64,000 nt of DNA from JANXUR01 sp038229415 (GTDB lineage Bacteria; Acidobacteriota; Terriglobia; Terriglobales; Acidobacteriaceae). Made by a program: the position numbers and the translations under genes. This document shows positions 23,627-30,573 of this stretch, one piece after another (position 1 is the first letter of the stretch; each line of letters starts with the position of its first letter). Location of the stretch: NCBI GenBank assembly GCA_038229415.1, contig JBBROM010000013.1:1-64000 (forward strand). The letters are read 5' to 3'. The notes under the pieces are model-generated. The model was not told the origin of the DNA. It ran no database searches and was given only the letters and a program-made list of their open reading frames with translations.

Positions 23627-25380
23627 TGATCTCCAATCCCCGTCCCGATTCGCCCACGACCAACGCAGCCCGCACCAGCTTCTGGCGCCGCTACGTCTTT
23701 TCCACCGACCACAAGGTCATCGGACTGCAATACATCGCGCTCGCCCTAGTCGCCGTATTCGTCGGCATGGCACTTTCTCTGCTGATGCGCATCCACCTCA
23801 TCTTGCCCGGCGCAATTCTACCCCTTTTCGGCGAGATCAAACCCGAACAATACCTCGCGCTGATGACCATGCACGGCACCATCATGGTCTTCTTCGTACT
23901 TACTACCGCGCCGCAATCCGGATTCGGCAATTACATTCTGCCCCTGCAAATCGGCGCGCCCGATATGGCGTTTCCTCGCCTAAACATGGCATCCTTCTGG
24001 ACGACTTTCCTCGCATTCCTCGTCTTACTCGCAGCCTTCTTCGTCACCGGCGGCGCGCCCGGCGTCGGCTGGACGGCCTATCCCCCGCTCAGCGCTATCA
24101 TCGGCGCAGCCCCCGGCAACGGCCTCGGCATGGACTTATGGATCGCCAGCATCGCGCTGTTCTGCGCCGGTTCGCTCATGGGTGCCATCAACTTCATCAC
24201 CACAGTGCTCGATATGCGCGCCCGCGGCATGACCATGATGCGCCTGCCCCTCACCGTCTGGGGATGGCTCACCACCGCCGCCATCGCCTTACTAGCCTTC
24301 GGTGTCCTACTCGCCGCAGGGATACTCTTACTCTTCGACCGCCGCCTCGGCACCAGCTTCTTCGTTCCCGGCGGACTAGTAATAAGTGGCGAACCCAACC
24401 CCCATAGCGGCGGCTCACCCATCCTGTGGCAGCACCTGTTCTGGTTCTTCGGACACCCCGAGGTCTACATCGCCATCCTGCCCATCATGGGCATCGCCTC
24501 GCAAATCATCTCGACTTTCTCGCGTAAGCCCATCTTCGGCTACAAAGCCATGGTCAGCGCACTACTTGCCATCGGCTTTCTCGGATTCATCGTCTGGGGC
24601 CATCACATGTTTATGAGCGGCATGAGCCCTTACTCGGCGTTCGTATTCAGCTTACTAACAATGGTCATCGGCGTCCCCTCGGCAATCAAGACTTTTAACT
24701 GGATCGGCACCATGTGGGGCGGCAAGCTACGCCTCGAGCCGCCCATGCTCTACGCCATCGGCTTTGTAAGCTTCTTTGTCAGCGGAGGCGTCACCGGCCC
24801 TATCCTTGCCCAACCCGCCATGGATACCCACTTACACGACACCGCCTTCGTCGTCGGCCACTTCCACATCATCATGGGCGTCGCCACCGTCTTTGGCATG
24901 TTCGCTGCACTAACTTTCTGGTTCCCCAAGATGTTTGGCCGCCACATGAGCGGCAGCCTGTCGCGCCTCCACTTCTGGATCACCTTCATCGGCGCTTACT
25001 GCATCTTTATGCCGATGCACTGGCTCGGCATGGCCGGCGAACCGCGGCGTTACTCGCAACTCACCGAACTCGACTACCTCAAACCGCTGATGGGCATCCA
25101 GCAATTCATCACCATCGCCGCTGCAGTTACAATCGCAGCGCAATTTATCTTCCTGTTCAACTTACTGTGGAGTTTGTGGCGCGGCAAGAAAGAAACCAAT
25201 CCGAATCCATGGAAATGCACAACTCTAGAATGGACAACGTCAAACCCACCGCCGCACGATAACTTCGGTGGAATAGTACCAGTCGTGCATCACGGCCCGT
25301 ATGAATACAGCGTCCCCGGCGCGACCAAAGATTTTGTAATGCAAACTGAACCCGTAACCACAATGCCCGCGTCTAATTGA
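23626..25380 (+). CDS. ctaD: Cytochrome c oxidase subunit I (A-type haem-copper oxidase)
   Basis: Catalytic subunit reducing O2 and pumping protons. The 584-residue protein has a GTG start overlapping the preceding stop. Haem a ligands are H83 (TMHGTIM) and H414. H412 binds haem a3 (VVGHFHIIMG). CuB ligands are H277 (GHPEVY, with the crosslinked Y281 and proton-channel E279) and H326/H327 (WGHHMF). The K-channel Lys is in SAIKTFNW. This set is canonical for an A1-type oxidase. About twelve hydrophobic segments are visible. The C-terminal 60 residues are polar and carry the usual WT.SNPPP.DNF region. Confidence 0.97.
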   Translation: MISNPRPDSPTTNAARTSFWRRYVFSTDHKVIGLQYIALALVAVFVGMALSLLMRIHLILPGAILPLFGEIKPEQYLALMTMHGTIMVFFVLTTAPQSGFGNYILPLQIGAPDMAFPRLNMASFWTTFLAFLVLLAAFFVTGGAPGVGWTAYPPLSAIIGAAPGNGLGMDLWIASIALFCAGSLMGAINFITTVLDMRARGMTMMRLPLTVWGWLTTAAIALLAFGVLLAAGILLLFDRRLGTSFFVPGGLVISGEPNPHSGGSPILWQHLFWFFGHPEVYIAILPIMGIASQIISTFSRKPIFGYKAMVSALLAIGFLGFIVWGHHMFMSGMSPYSAFVFSLLTMVIGVPSAIKTFNWIGTMWGGKLRLEPPMLYAIGFVSFFVSGGVTGPILAQPAMDTHLHDTAFVVGHFHIIMGVATVFGMFAALTFWFPKMFGRHMSGSLSRLHFWITFIGAYCIFMPMHWLGMAGEPRRYSQLTELDYLKPLMGIQQFITIAAAVTIAAQFIFLFNLLWSLWRGKKETNPNPWKCTTLEWTTSNPPPHDNFGGIVPVVHHGPYEYSVPGATKDFVMQTEPVTTMPASN

Positions 25381-25410
25381 CGTAGAAGACCATAGCCCCA
25401 GAGGTACAAG

Positions 25411-26133
25411 ATGCCCCGCTCCAGTTACACCACCGACGGCCCCACCGTTCCGCCTGACTTAGGATACGGTGGCGGCGATAACTCCGGCGACGGCCCCAAT
25501 CTGCCCAACTATCGCGAACGCCTGCGCCGCTGCCGCGTCGGACTCGTCGTTGGACTCGCGCCCATCGTCATGTTGTTTGTCGCCTTCACCAGCGCCTATC
25601 TCATCCGGCAAAATACCGGCCAGTGGGACCCGCACTCCTCTGCCTACATCAACGACTGGGTGCCCGTCCGCCTGCCTATGCTTCTGCTGGGCGTCAATAC
25701 TCTAATTCTGCTGCTAAGCAGCGTCAGCATGGAACTTGCCCGCCGCCAGGTCATGCGCGAATCCCTACTCGCGCCGCTGGCTAACATTCCCGGCATCAAG
25801 ACGGATGAAGTTACTAGCTTCCCCTGGCTTTCCGTCACAGCAATTCTCGGCATAGCATTTCTCGCCGGGCAATACCTAGCCTGGCAAGCCCTCGCGGCTC
25901 GCGGCTTCTACTTGGCCAGTGGCCCCAGCAGTCAGTTCGTCTACATCCTCACCGGAGCACACGCTGTCCACTTGCTTGGCGGAGTCATTGCCCTGCTCTT
26001 CGCCCTCCGCGCCGCCTGGTCGCATCAACCCATCCCCAGCCGTCGCATCGCGGTAGACATCTCGGCCTGGTATTGGCACTTTATGGGTGTGCTGTGGGTT
26101 TATATCTTCGCGCTGCTATACTTTTTGAAGTGA
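25411..26133 (+). CDS. ctaE: Cytochrome c oxidase subunit III, first copy
   Basis: A 240-residue membrane protein of the COX3 family. A polar N-terminus of about 45 residues contains GYGGGDNSGDGPNLP. Five to six membrane spans follow, among them VGLVVGLAPIVMLFVAFTSAY and VYILTGAHAVHLLGGVIALLF. The end YWHFMGVLWVYIFALLYFLK is the hallmark of the family. It lies 30 bases after ctaD and is the last plus-strand gene before three inserted minus-strand genes. The COX3 family stabilises subunit I and its proton uptake. Confidence 0.92.
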   Translation: MPRSSYTTDGPTVPPDLGYGGGDNSGDGPNLPNYRERLRRCRVGLVVGLAPIVMLFVAFTSAYLIRQNTGQWDPHSSAYINDWVPVRLPMLLLGVNTLILLLSSVSMELARRQVMRESLLAPLANIPGIKTDEVTSFPWLSVTAILGIAFLAGQYLAWQALAARGFYLASGPSSQFVYILTGAHAVHLLGGVIALLFALRAAWSHQPIPSRRIAVDISAWYWHFMGVLWVYIFALLYFLK

Positions 26134-26170
26134 TCGGAGAGCAGAATAGCTGGACCAACGCTCAGAAGCT

Positions 26171-26533
26171 CTACTCGACAATCTGCGTTCCCTTTCGCAA
26201 CTTGAGGCGTATCTTCAGTTTCACCAAGTCCCCAGGCGGGACCCGGATCGAAATTGCCTTCGATTCCAAAGAGGAATCTAATACGACAACATCGCAAAGC
26301 TGGCTAGTTACTTCTACTTCAAACTCGCCACGATTGTCGCTGTAGAGCGTCTGCTCGATGGGCTTAAGAGTCCAACCGTCTGACTTCCACTGAATCACCT
26401 TGATCATCGCGCCAGCTTCCCAATAGCCTGGACTTGTTTCAACAATACCGTGAATCCTGCCCGACTTGGCTTGCCCGTGTGCCGCGATGCAGGCTAGATA
26501 GAGAAATACGAGAACTAACGCATACCTTTTCAT
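26171..26533 (-). CDS. Secreted protein with a carboxypeptidase-regulatory-like fold
   Basis: About 120 residues with a signal peptide (MKRYALVLVFLYLACIAAHG). A single beta-sandwich-like stretch follows: GRIHGIVETSPGYWEAGAMI, then LYSDNRGEFEVEV and AISIRVPPGDLVKLKIRLKL. The G.I.G.V...G....A.V...T...G.F pattern suggests a carboxypeptidase D regulatory-like domain, common in acidobacterial surface proteins. The ATG at 26533 is preferred over those at 26548 and 26542 because GGAG lies ten bases upstream of it. It stands between the oxidase subunit III gene and the GH44 gene, unrelated to respiration by sequence. Confidence 0.6.
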   Translation of the reverse strand: MKRYALVLVFLYLACIAAHGQAKSGRIHGIVETSPGYWEAGAMIKVIQWKSDGWTLKPIEQTLYSDNRGEFEVEVTSQLCDVVVLDSSLESKAISIRVPPGDLVKLKIRLKLRKGTQIVE

Positions 26534-26557
26534 CGGCCTCATCTCCATGAGTACATT

Positions 26558-28507
26558 CTACTTCACCTCAATCGTAGTCACGCTCATCGCAGGCAGCGTC
26601 ACTTGCAGTGACGTGCCGCTCGCTGCCATCGTTCCGGCCATCACTGGGCGCACCGGCACCTGCCCCGCCGCTGATGCCGCGGTTATTTGGTAAACAGTCG
26701 CAGTGCCAGCGAGCGTCATTCCACTAATTACCGTCGCATGGGCAACCTTCGAGCGATTGATCGCCACCAGCACCACCCGTCCAGCTTTGGTGCTATCCAG
26801 GCTGGCGTAAACCGCTACCTGCGATACATCGTTCGACGTCGCACTTATTGACATATCGCCAAAACTAGCCGTGCCTCCATCGAACGCACGAAACGCGCGG
26901 AAGCCCGCCAGGGCATAGTCATACGTTCCACCCGGAGGCCAGAAGTTTGCTGCGAACAATCCCTGCGTGCCGAAGATACCCAACATATCCGCTTGCGCAA
27001 CTGTTCCCGCAATGTGATTAAACCCTCCGGCTTCATACTCAGTGACGGCGAGTCCCTTCATTGCTGGGAACTCCGCCTTGATCTTGTCCTGCAGGCGCGC
27101 CAGAATGCGAATCGGCTTCTGACCCAGCTCATTGTAAATGTACGGATTGCTGTTATTTGGATCGTGGAATGTGGGATCCCATAAGTCACGCGGAGCCTGC
27201 ACAATCAAACTGATTTGTTCATCGGTCAGGGTCGTACCCGTGGCGTCCAGAATGCGCTTTCCGCTCGAGTCGTACACTTCAGGATACCAATGGATGTCAT
27301 ACGCATCCACCAGCGGTTTGCCGTATAAGGTAGAGGCGATGCTTACTGCGGTTAGATACTTATCAGGAAACCAATCGGTGCCATCCGGCGTTGGTGTAAG
27401 TTCCCCTTGCCAGCTATAAATGCCCTGGAAGCCGTAATGCACAGGCCCAAACACAACTGCATCGGGATATTGATCTTTGATCGCGGCAGCCAGCACTAGT
27501 GTCTTGGCAATGTAGGCGTCGGACGTGACGCGGTTCGGACCTTGTACCTCAAAGTGTGTGCTGTTCCACAACTCAGGCTCGTTGTCTAGATCTACAAACA
27601 CCGGCAGCGTGGCCTGTGCACTGAAGATGCCCTTGCCAGCGAACTTTTGATCCAGCGCCCACAACTCTTCGTCCATGTAGACGCTGGCGTCCGTCGCGGA
27701 TGGTGTAAGGGTGAACGGTTCAGCGCTCACGGTGCTCTTCTTATCCACCACCACCTTAAAGCGGGTAAGGTCGGGCGGGTTCGCGGAACTTACCAGTCCA
27801 TTCCCGTCGGCGGAGACGAGTCCCTGCAACTGCGCAGTGACTATGGTGGCAACGCCAGCGGCTTGGTCGAAAGCGACGGGGCCGCGAACTGCCTCGGCGG
27901 GCGTAGTGCTGCTGCTCAGGAAGGTGTCGTTGCTGTAGGGGCCAAAGTCGCTGCCCGCGTTGGAAAAATTATTCTCCCAGTTATAAGCCGTCCAGCGATT
28001 TCCACCAAGACGATCCAGCGTGACCGCTGGCACATTCGGAACGCCACCATAGGAGTTGATTCCGTAAATCCACGGGGAGATCGCATGCGTCTGCGTGGGG
28101 TCGAGTGTGACCGTGATGTCGGCCTTCGGGGCTTGCGGCGTCGCATTCACCTGCGACGAGTTGGCGCTCTCTCCATATGTGTTGAGCGCAGACACAACGT
28201 AAAAATACTGCGTGCCATTGGTCAGGGCAGTGTCAGTAAATGTGGTCGCAGACGGACTGCCCACTGTGGTGGTGGTGCCGCCGCTGGTCGCGGAACGCTT
28301 CACATGATACGAAGTAGCACTACTCGACGCAGCCCAACTGAGCGTAACCTGAGTGTCGCCGGGCGTTGCCGTCACGCTGCCCGGAGCTGCGGGGGCCAGT
28401 CCGCCCGTGGTGCCACCGCCACCCCCATAGCTGCCGCCGCCACAAGCGGTCAGCAATCCAAGCGTTACGAAGAAAAACGATATTCTAGATATCCCGGCGC
28501 AGGTCAA
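26558..28507 (-). CDS. GH44-family endoglucanase-like lipoprotein with FN3 domain
   Basis: About 649 residues. A TTG start at 28507 gives MTCAGISRISFFFVTLGLLT then AC, with Cys22 as the lipobox cysteine (LTAC). GGAGGAG lies directly before it, whereas the longer open frame from TTG 28561 spoils the signal. A glycine-rich linker leads to an FN3 domain (about 37-125), then a GH44 catalytic domain. Its acid/base Glu is in DNEPELW (E310) and its nucleophile Glu is in TEYEAGG (E490). A C-terminal beta-domain follows. GH44 enzymes cleave beta-1,4-glucans and xyloglucan. Likely anchored in the outer membrane facing outward, which is inference. Confidence 0.85.
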   Translation of the reverse strand: MTCAGISRISFFFVTLGLLTACGGGSYGGGGGTTGGLAPAAPGSVTATPGDTQVTLSWAASSSATSYHVKRSATSGGTTTTVGSPSATTFTDTALTNGTQYFYVVSALNTYGESANSSQVNATPQAPKADITVTLDPTQTHAISPWIYGINSYGGVPNVPAVTLDRLGGNRWTAYNWENNFSNAGSDFGPYSNDTFLSSSTTPAEAVRGPVAFDQAAGVATIVTAQLQGLVSADGNGLVSSANPPDLTRFKVVVDKKSTVSAEPFTLTPSATDASVYMDEELWALDQKFAGKGIFSAQATLPVFVDLDNEPELWNSTHFEVQGPNRVTSDAYIAKTLVLAAAIKDQYPDAVVFGPVHYGFQGIYSWQGELTPTPDGTDWFPDKYLTAVSIASTLYGKPLVDAYDIHWYPEVYDSSGKRILDATGTTLTDEQISLIVQAPRDLWDPTFHDPNNSNPYIYNELGQKPIRILARLQDKIKAEFPAMKGLAVTEYEAGGFNHIAGTVAQADMLGIFGTQGLFAANFWPPGGTYDYALAGFRAFRAFDGGTASFGDMSISATSNDVSQVAVYASLDSTKAGRVVLVAINRSKVAHATVISGMTLAGTATVYQITAASAAGQVPVRPVMAGTMAASGTSLQVTLPAMSVTTIEVK

Positions 28508-28575
28508 AGGCTCCTCCAAGTCGTCGCAACGACTGTACGCGACCCGGTTGCCATTGTGCAAATGTCAAAGTCCAG

Positions 28576-29118
28576 CTAGTCGTGCACCATCTCCAATAGC
28601 GTGTTCACTGTGCGCCAGTTCCGTCCAGTGCTCACCGTCTTGAGCTTGGAATCAAAGAACGCGTTGTTCAGCTTGCTCTTTGCTACGCCGTTGGGCAGCC
28701 GCAGGTAAATCTCCTTGCCGACCACTCGAAACTCATCGCCTGGCGAGCGATTGACATCGAGCCCCACCACGGCCGCCGGGCTCGGCGCATCGGCCAGAAA
28801 CATCACGTGAAGGGTGGCAACGTCCGCGCCCTCGCGCACAAACGGATTCTCTGCGACCAGCCGCGCCATCTCCGCTGCGCTGCGCAAGACAACTGGAGCG
28901 GTAAATCCGAACTTCTTGGCAATAGCATCGGGCACCGTCCGCGTTACAGCATCAGCCACCTTCTTTTTTGCTGCGAACACCACGTTGCCACTCGCGATAT
29001 ACGTCCGCACTTCCGCGCAACCTACTTTTTCAAAGATCGCTGCCAAGTCCTTCATCGGCAGCCTCTTGTGGGCCAGCAAGTTGATCCCCCGCAGCAGCGC
29101 TACGTACCGTTCCGCCAT
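28576..29118 (-). CDS. DUF1697 family protein
   Basis: A 180-residue cytoplasmic protein, MAERYVALLRGINLLAHKRL, then MKDLAAIFEKVGCAEVRTYI and ASGNVVF. This is the characteristic DUF1697 start (..ALLRGINVG....MADLR...E..G...V.TYI.SGNVVF), with the C-terminal TGRNWRTVN.LLE present as well. Function is unknown in the family. The ATG at 29118 follows a G-rich ribosome binding site; the upstream in-frame TTG at 29139 adds nothing family-like. It is divergent from the second subunit III gene, and it is the third of three minus-strand genes splitting the oxidase locus. Confidence 0.88.
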   Translation of the reverse strand: MAERYVALLRGINLLAHKRLPMKDLAAIFEKVGCAEVRTYIASGNVVFAAKKKVADAVTRTVPDAIAKKFGFTAPVVLRSAAEMARLVAENPFVREGADVATLHVMFLADAPSPAAVVGLDVNRSPGDEFRVVGKEIYLRLPNGVAKSKLNNAFFDSKLKTVSTGRNWRTVNTLLEMVHD

Positions 29119-29193
29119 GTCGCCCCCCGATGGCGGCAAGTCTACCAGCTACCCGCGCGCTGTCGTACAATCATCTTTCAAATTATTATTGTC

Positions 29194-29823
29194 ATGGCTA
29201 CGCCGCCCATCGCCGCTCACGCTTCCGACTTCGACGATGGCTCCTACGAGCGTCCGCTGCTCGGAGCCTACTCCAAGAAGCTGGGCATTTGGCTATTCCT
29301 GCTCTCTGACTCGCTCACCTTCGGCACGCTGCTGTTTTCGTACACCTATAGCCGCATCTCCGCTGGAGATGAGTGGCCCACGCCGTTCGACGCGCACAGT
29401 ATCGTCAATGCGTCTGTGATGACGGCCGTGCTGCTTAGCAGTTCGCTGACGATGGTATTAGCGGTGCGCGCGGCAGGAGCCGGCCAGCTTGCACGCCGCC
29501 GCCTTTGGCTCGCTGCCACCATATTCTTCGGAGTCGCGTTTATTGTTTTGCATCTGCGTGAATGGCAAGGACTCATCACGGCAGGCGTCATGCCTGGCGT
29601 GAATCCTTTCGGTGCGGCCCAGTTCGGTGGAACGTTCTTTACGCTCACCGGAATGCACATGCTGCACGTGGCTATTGGCGTTATTTTGCTGGGCGTGATC
29701 GCCGCCCGCCGCAAATATTCGGCTCATGCGGTGGAAGTTGCTGGGCTGTATTGGCATTTCGTAGATCTAGTGTGGATGTTCATTTTTCCGCTGGTGTATT
29801 TATTGTCGGCGAAGGTTCGGTAA
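29194..29823 (+). CDS. Cytochrome c oxidase subunit III, second copy
   Basis: A 209-residue COX3/CyoC-like membrane protein. Features seen are the N-terminal KLGIWLFLLSDSLTFGTLLF, then about four more spans, GMHMLHVAIGVILLGVIAAR, and the terminal GLYWHFVDLVWMFIFPLVYL. The glutamate normally found in the first span of COX3 (FW.F.SE) is replaced by Asp in LLSDS, as in CyoC-like and second-copy proteins. It resumes the oxidase locus after the three minus-strand genes. Two different subunit III proteins in one locus are known in acidobacteria; whether both enter the same complex is not known. Confidence 0.88.
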   Translation: MATPPIAAHASDFDDGSYERPLLGAYSKKLGIWLFLLSDSLTFGTLLFSYTYSRISAGDEWPTPFDAHSIVNASVMTAVLLSSSLTMVLAVRAAGAGQLARRRLWLAATIFFGVAFIVLHLREWQGLITAGVMPGVNPFGAAQFGGTFFTLTGMHMLHVAIGVILLGVIAARRKYSAHAVEVAGLYWHFVDLVWMFIFPLVYLLSAKVR

Positions 29824-29857
29824 GGCAAAATCTGACACAGAGGCACTGAGACAAAGA
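29824..29857. repeat. Dispersed gtgtctgcgtgcctccgtgg-type repeat, copy B
   Basis: The bases aggcaaaatctgacacagag then gcactgagacaaag are the inverted, diverged counterpart of 22038-22070. They begin directly after the stop of the second subunit III gene and take up most of the 82-base gap before the subunit IV gene. Confidence 0.5.
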
Positions 29858-29905
29858 GAAGTACAAGAAGGAAGAATGAAATAGAGGTTCAGGACTCGAA
29901 CGATC

Positions 29906-30211
29906 ATGAGCACAACCGTAGAAAAGTCGGACAGCCTGGCACAATATCTCATAGTGTGGTGCGCACTGCTTGCGTCCACTGCCATTGAAGTATGGCTCGC
30001 CTATCAGGCGCTGACGCCGGGACGCATGGTCGCCTTGCTGCTCGGCCTTTCGATTCTCAAAGCTGCGCTGATTATGACGTGGTTCATGCACCTCAAGTTC
30101 GAGACGCGCACGCTCCGCTGGCTCATCTTCGGCATTCTCACGGCATGGTTTTGCATGCTCACGCTGATCCTGCCTGACGCTTTCCGCATTGTGACGATGG
30201 GAGTTCGATGA
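29906..30211 (+). CDS. ctaF: Cytochrome c oxidase subunit IV (bacterial COX4 type)
   Basis: A 101-residue protein with three spans: YLIVWCALLASTAIEVWLAY, MVALLLGLSILKAALIMTWF and WLIFGILTAWFCMLTLILPD. The ALIMTWFMHLKFE motif is diagnostic of the prokaryotic COX4 family, in which the middle helix ends MHL..E. It is a small structural subunit of the oxidase. Its stop overlaps the ATG of the next small gene (ATGA), so those two are coupled. Confidence 0.9.
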   Translation: MSTTVEKSDSLAQYLIVWCALLASTAIEVWLAYQALTPGRMVALLLGLSILKAALIMTWFMHLKFETRTLRWLIFGILTAWFCMLTLILPDAFRIVTMGVR

Positions 30212-30444
30212 TGGCTTGGGCGCCCAGAATGGCGTTGCCAATAGTGCTGCTGTTTAGCGGAGGTTCAGCACTGGCGCAGGGCTGCGCCATGTGCAAAGCT
30301 AACGCAGAGGCCATGAGCCCGCAAGGTCAGCGCGCACTAAATCGCGCGATTCTGGTGATGGTGCTTCCGCCTGTCGCCATCATGCTCCTCGGAGCGCGCG
30401 TAGCTTGGCGCTACTCCCGCAAACGCGACGAAGACGCAGAGTAG
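30208..30444 (+). CDS. Small exported CxxC membrane protein, end of the oxidase locus
   Basis: A 78-residue protein. A signal peptide (up to GGSALAQ) is followed by a C-A-M-C motif (QGCAMCKANAEAMSP) and then one membrane span (LVMVLPPVAIMLLGARVAW) with a basic-acidic tail. It therefore places a CxxC at the periplasmic face. It is translationally coupled to ctaF. Small CxxC proteins at the end of oxidase operons occur in acidobacteria and others; a role in copper delivery or assembly is plausible but not shown by sequence. No family name is claimed. Confidence 0.65.
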   Translation: MMAWAPRMALPIVLLFSGGSALAQGCAMCKANAEAMSPQGQRALNRAILVMVLPPVAIMLLGARVAWRYSRKRDEDAE

Positions 30445-30505
30445 CGATACTTTTCTGTTCGATTCCCCTTCGCCCCTTATAATAGGAAGATTGCCTTAAA
30501 GCAAA

Positions 30506-30546
30506 GGGTGCCCCATGTCTCGCGCCGTTCGAGACATGGGCAACCC
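30506..30546. repeat. Palindromic element upstream of uvrA
   Basis: An 11-bp perfect stem, cccatgtctcg at 30512-30522 with cgagacatggg at 30530-30540, with outer gggt/accc pairs. The bases gcccatgtctcgcgcc recur at 33634-33649, just after uvrA. It lies in the uvrA leader, so it could act on transcription or be a dispersed repeat. Confidence 0.6.
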
Positions 30547-30573
30547 CAATCTTCGGGAATCCCAGTCTTTCGT

